Positions 1 through 6,299 of a stretch of 8,663 nt of DNA are shown here, in pieces (the stretch's first letter is position 1; each line of letters begins with the position of its first letter). The stretch comes from an uncultured Clostridia bacterium (GTDB lineage Bacteria > Bacillota > Clostridia > Oscillospirales > Ruminococcaceae), in the NCBI GenBank assembly GCA_945867255.1, contig CAMBHV010000042.1, positions 1-8,663 of the forward strand, written 5' to 3'. The position numbers and the translations under genes are program-made. The notes under the pieces are model-generated. The model was not told the DNA's origin. It did no database searches and saw only the letters and a program-made list of their open reading frames with translations.

Positions 1-545
1 GTGATCTGGTGCTCAAAGTCTTTCCAGCCATTCGTCACGGCATTGTACATGTGCACGGGGTCCCAAATCAAATAAGCAAGGAAGCTGACAGTGTAATCAT
101 GATATGGTTTTGCATCATGCAATATCACGCAGCCCGTTGCCTCGTCATATGTCCAGTGTTCCGGCGATACAGGTGCGCCGGCAGTGCGGTCCATTACTTC
201 CCACCAACGCCTAATATCATCATGGGTATTTACCTGCATCAGTTCGTCGGAAACGCCCTGCATCAACGGGATGGAAAGCACTTCATTCACCGCCGTATAA
301 AACCCTGTCATGATGTAGCACTGCTGCACTTCATCCGGGTTTGCTTTCGCCCAAGCGTTATCCTTGCGGGTAGTGTAATAGGTGGAATAGATTTTGGCGC
401 CGGTATCCTTCAATGCTTCGGGAAATTCTGTCCCATCGCAATCCCGGATGGCGTCTGCGCCCCAGTAATCCAATATTTTTAGCGTCTCGGGCACTACATC
501 CATATCGGTAGGGATGGTAACACGGCCCCTGTTGTGTTCGGTCAT
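1..545 (-). CDS. lnpA: GNB/LNB phosphorylase (GH112), N-terminal part
   Basis: Cytoplasmic 1,3-beta-galactosyl-N-acetylhexosamine phosphorylase. It splits lacto-N-biose or galacto-N-biose with phosphate into Gal-1-P plus GlcNAc or GalNAc. Only the first 181 codons are visible; the gene runs off the left edge, and the family is usually over 700 residues. Recognised by family-typical segments: GRVTIPTDMDVVPET (residues 7-21), WGADAIRDCDGTEFP (28-42), YYTTRKDNAWAKANPDE (56-72), QQCYIMTGFYTA (74-85) and, near the visible end, FLAYLIWDPVHMYNAV. The catalytic acid Asp lies beyond the window. The ATG at 545 is preceded by GGGAG eight bases upstream, and the gene starts 14 bases after the stop of the small membrane protein, so it should be the last visible gene of the transporter operon. 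GH112 also contains galactosyl-rhamnose phosphorylases; the nearby nahK and galE argue for GNB/LNB. Family is confident, exact substrate is inferred. Confidence 0.93.
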   Translation of the reverse strand, partial: MTEHNRGRVTIPTDMDVVPETLKILDYWGADAIRDCDGTEFPEALKDTGAKIYSTYYTTRKDNAWAKANPDEVQQCYIMTGFYTAVNEVLSIPLMQGVSDELMQVNTHDDIRRWWEVMDRTAGAPVSPEHWTYDEATGCVILHDAKPYHDYTVSFLAYLIWDPVHMYNAVTNGWKDFEHQI

Positions 546-559
546 AGAGGAATCTCCCT

Positions 560-769
560 TTATTTCGATTTTTTCTTTTTCTTTGTTTCGGAGAAAGGCT
601 TGTTATAAAGGTAAAGCGCCGTCAAAAGAAGTGCCAGGCCTAACAACATAATGCCAAGGCCTGTCAAGCTGCCTGTCATGCGCCAACCAACAACAAGTGC
701 CAGCCCAGCCACAAACAGCACGGCCATCAGCACTGTACGCAGTTGCATATGTTCCTGCCAGAATTTCAT
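560..769 (-). CDS. Small two-helix membrane protein (DUF6903-like)
   Basis: A 69-residue protein of unknown function. It has a short amphipathic N-terminus, two hydrophobic segments at about residues 12-28 and 34-54 joined by a GWRMTGS turn, a YLYNK segment typical of the family, and a basic tail containing KKKKK. From memory it resembles the short DUF6903 membrane proteins found beside sugar ABC transporters in Firmicutes; this could not be checked by search. It is wedged between the last permease gene and the phosphorylase gene with only about 10-14 bases on each side, so it is surely cotranscribed. The chosen ATG at 769 has AAGGTG six bases upstream. A GTG at 778, giving 72 residues and almost touching the permease stop, is possible but its ribosome binding site would be too close. 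A role as a small transporter accessory subunit is inference only. Confidence 0.75.
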   Translation of the reverse strand: MKFWQEHMQLRTVLMAVLFVAGLALVVGWRMTGSLTGLGIMLLGLALLLTALYLYNKPFSETKKKKKSK

Positions 770-779
770 ACGTCTCACC

Positions 780-1664
780 TTATCCTTTCAGCCCGCCAAG
801 TGTCATCCCCTGCGTCAGCTTCTTCTGTACGCAGATATACAGGATGAGCGTAGGCAACATCACCAGCACAAGGCCGGCATACAGCCTGCCATACTGTGCA
901 GCCGACTGCTGTGCCTGTGTAAGGCCCATCAGGCCCACAGGCAGCGTACGAGTTCCATTTGGGTCTGTCAGCAGGGTCATGGCAATGATATATTCATTCC
1001 AGAAGGAAAGGAAGTTGAACAGGATGATGGTGATGATGCTGGGCTTTGCCATGGGAAAAATAATCTTTACCATAGTAAGACCATAACCAGCACCGTCGAT
1101 GTATGCCGCCTCTTCATAATCGTGCGGCAATGTGGCAAAGTAACCCGACAGAAGGTAAATGGTAAAGGGCAGTGCTGTAGCCGCGTACACCAAAGCCAGC
1201 ACCACAAGATTATTCAAAAGGAAACCCGTACCGAAAATACTTTTCAGGAACTTGTCGCCATCCACCAGCATCAGAAAGATGGGCACTACGATATAGTTCA
1301 CGTTGATGAACAGGCCACCCATGAAGCATGTACTGAAAAATTTGCGGCCGCGGAAATTAAAGCGCGACAGCACGTATGCCGCCGGTAGCGCCACCACCAG
1401 CAGAATAGCCAACGCCAATGCCGTAACAATAACGCTACTGAGCATATAGTCACCCATTCGTGCCTGCGTCCATGCTTCGGCAAAGTTCTGGAAATGCAGC
1501 CCCGCCGGCAATGCCCAGGGATTCCCATAGAATTCACTGTTTTCCTTTACGGAAGCCATAAACACCCATGCCACAGGTACAAGAATCAGGATAGCCAGTG
1601 TGGCAAGTACTACATAAATAAATACTTTGTACAGCTTGTCCTGGGCGGAAGTTTTTTCTTTCAT
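780..1664 (-). CDS. ABC sugar transporter permease, MalG type
   Basis: Inner-membrane permease of a carbohydrate ABC importer of the CUT1 class, 294 residues, the usual length for the family. A cytoplasmic N-terminus is followed by a first helix at about residues 13-37, then further helices at about 72-98, 110-134, 150-173, 207-230 and 262-280. The EAA loop that docks the ATPase is clear at residues 185-204: EAAYIDGAG followed ten residues later by IIFP. The C-terminus ends GMTLGGLKG, typical of MalG-like proteins. The ATG at 1664 has GGGGAGG upstream, and that site overlaps the end of the partner permease gene 16 bases away, indicating translational coupling. It should pair with the 1681-2568 permease and the 2718-4055 binding protein. 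LNB/GNB as substrate is inferred from the neighbouring phosphorylase. Confidence 0.93.
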   Translation of the reverse strand: MKEKTSAQDKLYKVFIYVVLATLAILILVPVAWVFMASVKENSEFYGNPWALPAGLHFQNFAEAWTQARMGDYMLSSVIVTALALAILLVVALPAAYVLSRFNFRGRKFFSTCFMGGLFINVNYIVVPIFLMLVDGDKFLKSIFGTGFLLNNLVVLALVYAATALPFTIYLLSGYFATLPHDYEEAAYIDGAGYGLTMVKIIFPMAKPSIITIILFNFLSFWNEYIIAMTLLTDPNGTRTLPVGLMGLTQAQQSAAQYGRLYAGLVLVMLPTLILYICVQKKLTQGMTLGGLKG

Positions 1665-1680
1665 ATCGTTGTACCTCCCC

Positions 1681-2568
1681 TCAGAATTCCAGCGTATCGC
1701 GCTCGGTCACTTTGTTTACCACGGCAGAAAGCGCAAACGAGAATATAAAAATCAGTGCACCAATTGCCATGCCGTAACCATAGGACGAGTTGGTATACGC
1801 CTGCTTGTACATATAAGAAAGCGCCACTTCAGATGCTCCATTCGGGCCGCCGCTCGTCATGGCCTTCACGAACAGAAATGCCATGTTGATGGTAGAAATG
1901 ATGAAAAATGTAAGTGTGGTGCGAATATTCGTCCAGATCAGTGGAATTGTGATCTTGAAGAACTGGGTCACGCGTCCTGCACCGTCCAAACTTGCGCTTT
2001 CATACAGGCTTTCCGGTACGCTGGCCATGGAAGCCATATACATAACCATATAATAGCCAATGGCCTGCCACACCATGGCAACAATAAGGCTTGTCATAAC
2101 AAGGCTCTCGCCCTTCCACATGATGGCTACTTTTTCCGGAGAAAACAGCGACAAAAAGCTATTTAACATACCGTTGTTGGTGTCATATATAGCAGAAAAA
2201 ATTGCCGAGATCACCACTACAGACAGAATATTCGGAATATAGAAGATCACGCGGAAGAAGTTCTGCCCGCGGATCTTTTCGCGGCTCAAAATGCCTGCAA
2301 ACACCAGTGCAAATGCGAACGTCACGATTGTGACAACCACGATCAGCAGGATGGTGTTCTGCATGGAACGAATGAAATTTGTGTCAGCGAACAGCTTTGC
2401 AAAGTTTTCAAAACCCACAAATTCCTCATTGGGGGAATAGGCGCTGCGGCGGAACAGAGACATGCGAAAAACGTTCAGCGTAGGCAGCACCATAAAAATG
2501 GTGAACAGAATGATTGCCGGGGCAGCGCAGAAAAATATGAACCATTTACGGCCTTTCCCCTTTTCCAC
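1681..2568 (-). CDS. ABC sugar transporter permease, MalF type
   Basis: Inner-membrane permease partner of the 780-1664 protein, 295 residues from the chosen start. After a basic start (EKGKGRK) there is a helix at about residues 9-31, a periplasmic stretch with VGFENFAKLF (51-60), and further helices at about 71-93, 106-126, 158-180, 215-236 and 265-285. The EAA loop lies at about residues 189-210, reading YESASLDGAG then ITIPLI; it has Ser-Ala-Ser where the consensus is Glu-Ala-Ala, a common variation in MalF-type subunits. The start is set at a GTG (2566-2568) with AAAGGAG eight bases upstream. The reading frame stays open upstream to an ATG at 2682, but those 38 extra residues are charged and Cys-rich, and they read through the intergenic stem-loop, so they are not taken as coding. 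Confidence 0.93.
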   Translation of the reverse strand: MEKGKGRKWFIFFCAAPAIILFTIFMVLPTLNVFRMSLFRRSAYSPNEEFVGFENFAKLFADTNFIRSMQNTILLIVVVTIVTFAFALVFAGILSREKIRGQNFFRVIFYIPNILSVVVISAIFSAIYDTNNGMLNSFLSLFSPEKVAIMWKGESLVMTSLIVAMVWQAIGYYMVMYMASMASVPESLYESASLDGAGRVTQFFKITIPLIWTNIRTTLTFFIISTINMAFLFVKAMTSGGPNGASEVALSYMYKQAYTNSSYGYGMAIGALIFIFSFALSAVVNKVTERDTLEF

Positions 2569-2576
2569 GTGCTCAT

Positions 2577-2583
2577 CTCCTTT
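2577..2583 (-). promoter_or_regulatory. Ribosome binding site that sets the GTG start
   Basis: AAAGGAG on the minus strand, eight bases before the GTG at 2568. No comparable site precedes the ATG at 2682, so this element decides the start of the MalF-type permease. An ATG inside the spacer is out of frame. Confidence 0.75.
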
Positions 2584-2633
2584 CAACTTATTACAAAATG
2601 CGCGGGTCCAACAGATATCTTTCGTTTCAGCGG

Positions 2634-2670
2634 AAAATGCGGCGGTGAGCATGGCCCGCCGCCGCATTTT
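2634..2670 (-). terminator. Intergenic stem-loop between binding protein and permeases
   Basis: A perfect 12-bp inverted repeat, AAAATGCGGCGG (2634-2645) with its complement at 2659-2670, around a 13-base loop. It sits in the 149-base gap after the binding-protein stop. The leftward transcript meets the hairpin and then a run of only four U. This makes it a partial, leaky terminator or a 3'-end stabiliser rather than a full stop. Such elements after the first gene of sugar transport operons commonly leave more message for the binding protein than for the permeases. The structure is seen; the function is inferred. Confidence 0.65.
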
Positions 2671-2717
2671 GCTGCATTTCAAACTTTCATGCGCTTAGGG
2701 CGCCTGCGGCCTTTGGC

Positions 2718-4055
2718 TTATTTCAGCTCGGCGCGCATTTGATCGCTGGCCGCGATGATGCCGTCGATCCACTGCTGCTCGGTCATTGTGCCGGACACCA
2801 GCGAGTTCACGGGATCGAACCACACGGTGCGAACATCCAGGCCCTCAATGGGGTTGGTAGCAGCGAAGTTGCCCATGGCAGCCTTCGCGCCATTGTCGTA
2901 GATGGAGTAGAACAGCTGATTGTCACCTTCCAGCTTATCGGCAATATTCAGCACAGGCTGGATGGCACCCGCTTTTGCGAAAATCTCGCAGGCTGTATCG
3001 CTGTACAAGAACGCAATGAACTGTTTGGCTGCGTCCTGATTGGCCGAACCAGCCGGGATCCAGGCCTGCTCAAACCAAGTATAGCTGTAGCGGTCGCCGC
3101 CGTCTTCCACTGCAGGCAGGGCCGTCATACCCCATTCGAAACCGTCTGCGCGAGGCGCTTCGGCCATCTCGCCCACGATCCATGTGCCGTTCGGCATGAA
3201 CAGAGCCTTGTTGTCCAGCACCAGCTGCTGGTTCTTGGTGAAGTCCTGGTCATTTGCCTGGGCAGGCGTGGTGGGCTCGGTATACTCGGCAAGCTTTGCA
3301 ACAATGTCAAAGCACTTCTGTGCCTCTTCTGTCTCCCAGATGCCCTCTTCATAGTGCGTGGCCTTCTCAAAGAACTCAGGGCCACCCACAGAATACATCA
3401 GCGCATAGAAGAATGCATCAAAGTAGCCGGTGGTGGGATAGGTGAACAGGCTGATGCCCTCCGCCTTGGCCTTGTCACCCAAGGCCCACATCTCGTCCCA
3501 CGTGGTGGGCACTTCCCAGCCTTTTTCTTCAAACAGGCCGGCATTGTAGAACAGGCCACAGGGGCTGTAGAACATAGGGGCAAGATATGTTTTGCCGTCG
3601 TTGTACGGGTTGGTCAACGAGGTTTCGGTAAAGCCACCCGCGATTTTATCGGAAACTTTTACATCTTCGCCAGGAACCGTCATGCTCAGCACATCGGTGA
3701 TGTCCAGAATGGCGTTGTCCTTAATGAAGGTTTCGGTCAGGGCATCCTCACGGCCCGTGGCCAGGTGGATCACGTCAGGATAATCGCCAGCTTTCATGCT
3801 GGGTCCGATAACGTCTTCCAGATTTTTGTCGGTGGTAAGTTCCACCTTGATGCCTGTCTGCTCCTCAAATGCAGCAGCAACCTCCTGCCACATCTCAGAG
3901 CCGTAAGCCGTCTCAATGGCAGCCACTTTGATGGTGGTGCCGGCAGCATCTGCCGTGCTGCCAGACGTGCTACCGGAAGCAGGCGCAGAACCGCAGCCGG
4001 CAAGCAGCGTCAGCGCCATAACCAGCGCCAGCACAGTGCACAGTACTTTTTTCAT
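2718..4055 (-). CDS. Sugar-binding lipoprotein of ABC importer
   Basis: Extracellular family 1 solute-binding protein, 445 residues, which captures the sugar and delivers it to the two permeases coded downstream. The N-terminus is a lipoprotein signal: basic MKK, a hydrophobic core, lipobox LLAGC with the lipidated Cys at residue 21, then a Ser/Gly/Ala/Thr-rich linker to about residue 42. The mature part starts with the IKVAAIETAYGSEMW strand region and continues with EEQTGIKVELTTDKN and YPDVIHLATG, a standard pattern for the family. Aromatic residues near YSYTWFEQAW could stack on a sugar ring. The start is the ATG at 4055 with AGGAGGT eight bases upstream. The frame is open 45 codons further, but that part lacks a signal peptide and covers the leader hairpin. 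Binding of LNB/GNB is inferred from the phosphorylase in the same operon; other HexNAc disaccharides remain possible. Confidence 0.93.
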   Translation of the reverse strand: MKKVLCTVLALVMALTLLAGCGSAPASGSTSGSTADAAGTTIKVAAIETAYGSEMWQEVAAAFEEQTGIKVELTTDKNLEDVIGPSMKAGDYPDVIHLATGREDALTETFIKDNAILDITDVLSMTVPGEDVKVSDKIAGGFTETSLTNPYNDGKTYLAPMFYSPCGLFYNAGLFEEKGWEVPTTWDEMWALGDKAKAEGISLFTYPTTGYFDAFFYALMYSVGGPEFFEKATHYEEGIWETEEAQKCFDIVAKLAEYTEPTTPAQANDQDFTKNQQLVLDNKALFMPNGTWIVGEMAEAPRADGFEWGMTALPAVEDGGDRYSYTWFEQAWIPAGSANQDAAKQFIAFLYSDTACEIFAKAGAIQPVLNIADKLEGDNQLFYSIYDNGAKAAMGNFAATNPIEGLDVRTVWFDPVNSLVSGTMTEQQWIDGIIAASDQMRAELK

Positions 4056-4063
4056 CTTTCTTG

Positions 4064-4070
4064 ACCTCCT
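4064..4070 (-). promoter_or_regulatory. Ribosome binding site of the binding protein
   Basis: AGGAGGT on the minus strand, eight bases before the ATG at 4055. It fixes the start at the lipoprotein signal peptide rather than at the upstream in-frame ATG at 4190. It lies about 20 bases downstream of the leader hairpin at 4090-4118. Confidence 0.8.
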
Positions 4071-4089
4071 AAATTTTGTCACATATCTC

Positions 4090-4118
4090 GGGGGATGAAT
4101 GCCATTGGCATTCCCCCC
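4090..4118 (-). promoter_or_regulatory. Strong hairpin in the transporter 5' leader
   Basis: On the transcript, five G (4114-4118) followed by GAATGCC (4107-4113) fold on the complements at 4097-4103 and 4090-4094. The loop is three bases (4104-4106) and a two-base bulge at 4095-4096 separates the halves of the stem. This gives 12 base pairs, mostly G-C. No U-run follows, so it is not an intrinsic terminator. It ends about 20 bases before the ribosome binding site. It may protect the 5' end of the message or modulate translation; a DNA-level operator is also possible. Confidence 0.6.
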
Positions 4119-4134
4119 GCCGAATGTGTTTTCT

Positions 4135-4149
4135 ATATGCTCAGCATAT
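4135..4149. promoter_or_regulatory. 15-bp perfect dyad in the leader region
   Basis: ATATGCT, one central C, then AGCATAT, a perfect 7+7 inverted repeat. It lies downstream of the proposed leftward promoter and upstream of the leader hairpin. The odd-length symmetric form fits a dimeric repressor site, where a bound protein would act as a roadblock. The binding protein is unknown and the role is inferred. Confidence 0.35.
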
Positions 4150-4190
4150 CCTGCTACAGAACTTCTTTCAATCAAATTCTTGCGCTCCAT

Positions 4191-4219
4191 TTTATATTTC
4201 TTGTTTTCTTGTGCACAGC
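4191..4219 (-). promoter_or_regulatory. Putative activator-dependent promoter of transporter operon
   Basis: A -10 box TATAAA (4191-4196, minus strand) lies 17 bases from a very poor -35, GCTGTG (4214-4219). The -35 is covered by the proximal copy of the direct repeat at 4213-4220. This is how AraC-activated promoters are usually built: a weak -35 overlapped by the activator half-site. Transcription would start near 4184, leaving a leader of about 130 bases. Confidence 0.45.
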
Positions 4220-4240
4220 GAACATTCCATTTGCACGGCG
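4213..4240. promoter_or_regulatory. Direct-repeat operator, probable AraC-family site
   Basis: GCACAGCG at 4213-4220 and GCACGGCG at 4233-4240 (plus strand) match at 7 of 8 positions. They repeat at 20 bp, about two helical turns. On the transporter strand they read CGCYGTGC. The right copy is also part of a short dyad, TGCAC-GGC-GTGCA (4232-4244). AraC-type proteins place two HTH motifs on consecutive turns and bind as dimers to tandem half-sites about 20-21 bp apart, so either regulator coded at 4434-6221 could bind here. Confidence 0.45.
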
Positions 4241-4270
4241 TGCATCATTTTTATGAATATTATCAACAAA

Positions 4271-4299
4271 ATTATAAAATAAATTCTGGCATATTGCTG
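4271..4299 (-). promoter_or_regulatory. Alternative leftward promoter
   Basis: A consensus -10, TATAAT (4271-4276, minus strand), stands 17 bases from a weak -35 CAGCAA (4294-4299). It would start a transcript near 4264 that runs through the direct repeats. It may be a second promoter, or chance in an AT-rich stretch. Confidence 0.25.
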
Positions 4300-4329
4300 T
4301 TTTGGAAATTTCAGGCTATGAATACCCGC

Positions 4330-4358
4330 TTGTAACCTTTTAAAAAGCCGTTTATAAT
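4330..4358 (+). promoter_or_regulatory. Promoter of the AraC regulator genes
   Basis: TTGTAA (4330-4335), a 17-base spacer and a perfect TATAAT (4353-4358) give a near-consensus housekeeping sigma promoter. The start point would be near 4365, with a leader of about 70 bases before the first regulator. No strong operator overlaps it, so the regulators may be made constitutively at a basal level. Confidence 0.7.
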
Positions 4359-4433
4359 GAAGAAAAGCAAGTTTAAAAAGATTTTCCCGTAAAATCATCC
4401 GCAAGATTTCTAAATGATTTCGAGGGTTTTCTT

Positions 4434-5294
4434 ATGAGCAATATTCGATACGAACTATTGAACACCCCGCCCTGCCCTGGTGGTGGCCCCCAACTGTTGT
4501 ACGTCACATCAGCTCAGTACGGTCCGGACTGGCAAGGTTCCATGCATGCACATACCTGCACGGAACTGTTTTATTGTGTGCGCGGTATCGGTGAATTTCG
4601 CCTGACAGATCGTGCCCAGCCTGTGGGCAGCGACGATTTGATCATCGTAAATCCCCATGTGGAGCACACGGAAACCAGTTTTTCTTCCAACCCATTGGAA
4701 TATATCGTGCTGGGGGTAAGCGGGTTGAATTTTCATTTGGTAGGGACGGAGACCTCACCGTGCACCGTTCTCAACTGCCGGCAGCATCGCAGTGAGATTC
4801 TGTTTTATCTCCGAGAGTTTGTACGCGAAGCGGAGAACACCCCTCCAAACTGGCAAGATGTGTGCCAGCATCTGTTGGATGTATTTCTGATCAAACTTTC
4901 GCGTCAGGCAGCCCTACGTATACATCCTGCTGCAGCACATAGAGCCAATTCTGAATGCGCTGCAGCACGCCGTTATATCGATGAACATTTCACCGAACCC
5001 CTTTCACTGGACACCCTGGCAGAAGTAGCGCATGTAAACAAATATCACCTCGCCCATACATTTCAAAAGGAATATGGCATTTCGCCCATCAGTTACCTCA
5101 TTATGCGGCGGATCCGGGAAGGCAGACACATGCTGGAAAGCACCAGTTATTCTCTTTCGCAGATTGCTCACTCTATCGGTTTTTCATCCCCCAGTTATTT
5201 TTCTCAAAGCTTTCGTAAGGCCGAAGGCATAAGCCCGGCTGAATACCGAAAGCGAGCACGTGCCTCACAGACCACTGTCCCCGTACAGACATAA
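4434..5294 (+). CDS. AraC-family transcriptional regulator, first of pair
   Basis: A 286-residue DNA-binding regulator. The N-terminal half is a cupin-type sensor: HAHTCTELFYCVRGIGEF (residues 38-55) followed by NPHVEHTE (73-80), the usual two-motif pattern with a possible ligand or metal pocket around His38, His40, Glu44 and His78. The C-terminal AraC domain (about 175-275) has the first helix-turn-helix at 191-210 (SLDTLAEVAH...) and the second at 241-260 (LSQIAHSIGFSSPSYFSQ), then the family signature FRKAEGISPAEYR. The start ATG has GAGGG upstream. It is transcribed away from the transporter operon and is the first gene after the promoter at 4330-4358. It probably activates the transporter and phosphorylase genes when the disaccharide or a product is present; effector and targets are inferred. 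Confidence 0.92.
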   Translation: MSNIRYELLNTPPCPGGGPQLLYVTSAQYGPDWQGSMHAHTCTELFYCVRGIGEFRLTDRAQPVGSDDLIIVNPHVEHTETSFSSNPLEYIVLGVSGLNFHLVGTETSPCTVLNCRQHRSEILFYLREFVREAENTPPNWQDVCQHLLDVFLIKLSRQAALRIHPAAAHRANSECAAARRYIDEHFTEPLSLDTLAEVAHVNKYHLAHTFQKEYGISPISYLIMRRIREGRHMLESTSYSLSQIAHSIGFSSPSYFSQSFRKAEGISPAEYRKRARASQTTVPVQT

Positions 5295-5309
5295 AGGAGG
5301 AACCGGTTT

Positions 5310-6221
5310 ATGGAATATAAATCTTTGCGCTTGGAACGCCCTTTTGAATTGAACGAAATCGTCTCGGTTCACTATTTTGAATATGCCAGCAACTATTGCT
5401 ATGAAGGCGAGCAGCATGATTTCTGGGAATTTCTTTACGTGGACAAAGGCGAGTTGCACGTACGGGCAGATAACCGGGAATTTACGCTTAAGCGCGGGCA
5501 GATGATCTTTCACGAACCCGGCGAATTCCACAGCCTGCGGGCAAATGGCGTGGTGGCGCCAAACCTTGTGGTAATGAGTTTTGTGTGCCGAAGCCCAGCC
5601 ATGGCATATTTTCGCCGGCGTATCGTTTCTATCGGTGACACCGAGCGCGAATACCTTGCCTGTATTATCAAAGAGGCAGGCCACGCATTTTCCACTCCGC
5701 TGAATGACCCTTACACCAAACAGCTGCTGCGTGCGCCGCGGCCGCCTTTTGGGGCAGAGCAATTAATTGCCGCCAGCCTGGAAAGCATGTTGGTCAGCCT
5801 GGCCCGCCGTGGAGAAATGCCCGTAGAGGCGTGCACTGCCACAAGGCCCACCAGCCTGATTCGCGCACACAGCCAGCAGGAGTTTGTAGACAGAGTGCGC
5901 ACCTATTTGGAACAGAATATTTCACGCAAATTAACTCTGGCTGACATTTGCCGTGATAACCTTGTGGGACGCAGCTATCTGCAAAAGGTGTTCCGGGAAA
6001 AAACCGGCGGTGGAGCCATGGAATACTTTGGCGGAATGAAAATTGAAAAGGCGCAGGAGATGATCCGGCAGGGCAGCCACAATTTTACGGAGATCTCATC
6101 CATGCTGGGATACACCTCCATCCATTATTTTTCACGTCACTTTAAAAAAGTGACGGGCATGACGCCATCCGAATATGCTTCCAGTGTAAAGGGACTGGCG
6201 GGGCACCGCAGTGGGCGATAA
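5310..6221 (+). CDS. AraC-family transcriptional regulator, second of pair
   Basis: A 303-residue regulator starting 15 bases after the first regulator's stop, with AAAGGAGG ahead of its ATG, so the two are cotranscribed. The N-terminal cupin carries GEQHDFWEFLYVDKGEL (residues 33-49) and FHEPGEFHSL (67-76), the double motif of AraC sensor domains. A middle linker (about 95-190) is followed by the AraC DNA-binding domain, with helix-turn-helix regions at about 208-229 (LTLADICRDNLVGRSYLQKVF) and 259-279 (FTEISSMLGYTSIHYFSRHF), then the signature FKKVTGMTPSEY. It is not a recent duplicate of its neighbour: the sensor halves and linkers share little. Two sensors may respond to different ligands, or one may serve the transporter promoter and the other galE. 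Which does what is not visible. Confidence 0.92.
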   Translation: MEYKSLRLERPFELNEIVSVHYFEYASNYCYEGEQHDFWEFLYVDKGELHVRADNREFTLKRGQMIFHEPGEFHSLRANGVVAPNLVVMSFVCRSPAMAYFRRRIVSIGDTEREYLACIIKEAGHAFSTPLNDPYTKQLLRAPRPPFGAEQLIAASLESMLVSLARRGEMPVEACTATRPTSLIRAHSQQEFVDRVRTYLEQNISRKLTLADICRDNLVGRSYLQKVFREKTGGGAMEYFGGMKIEKAQEMIRQGSHNFTEISSMLGYTSIHYFSRHFKKVTGMTPSEYASSVKGLAGHRSGR

Positions 6222-6299
6222 ACCGACGTACATGCCTGTCGGCATACTGTTGCACAAAAATCCGCGTACAAAAGTCCAAATATTGTGTGAAAAAATCTA

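Larger units (their letters stand above)
4056..4433. other. Divergent control region (378 bases, no gene)
   Basis: The non-coding stretch between the leftward transporter operon and the rightward regulator genes. It is AT-rich at 4245-4400. It contains, from left to right, the transporter ribosome binding site, a strong leader hairpin, a 15-bp dyad, a leftward promoter with an overlapping direct-repeat operator, a second leftward -10-like box, and a consensus rightward promoter. Each is listed separately. Short open frames crossing it have no ribosome binding site or recognisable product. Confidence 0.8.

Noticed and set aside
651..1388. Plus-strand open frames across the permease genes
   Set aside because: Rich in Gln, His and Arg, with no start signals; they lie opposite the well-supported MalG-type permease.
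2739..4064. A 441-codon open frame on the plus strand opposite the binding-protein gene
   Set aside because: It is a shadow of the codon pattern of the real gene: no ribosome binding site, no recognisable domain, and it covers a clear lipoprotein gene on the other strand.
4056..4190. N-terminal extension of the binding protein
   Set aside because: It would bury the lipoprotein signal peptide and run through the leader hairpin; the ribosome binding site at 4064-4070 serves the inner ATG.
6223..6245. Inverted repeat just after the second regulator as an intrinsic terminator
   Set aside because: The stem is only five base pairs and no U-run follows.
6247..6260. TTGCACAAAA before galE as another copy of the transporter operator
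   Set aside because: It shares only TGCACAA with one half-site, has no partner 20 bp away, and the match needs an inserted base; chance is likely.
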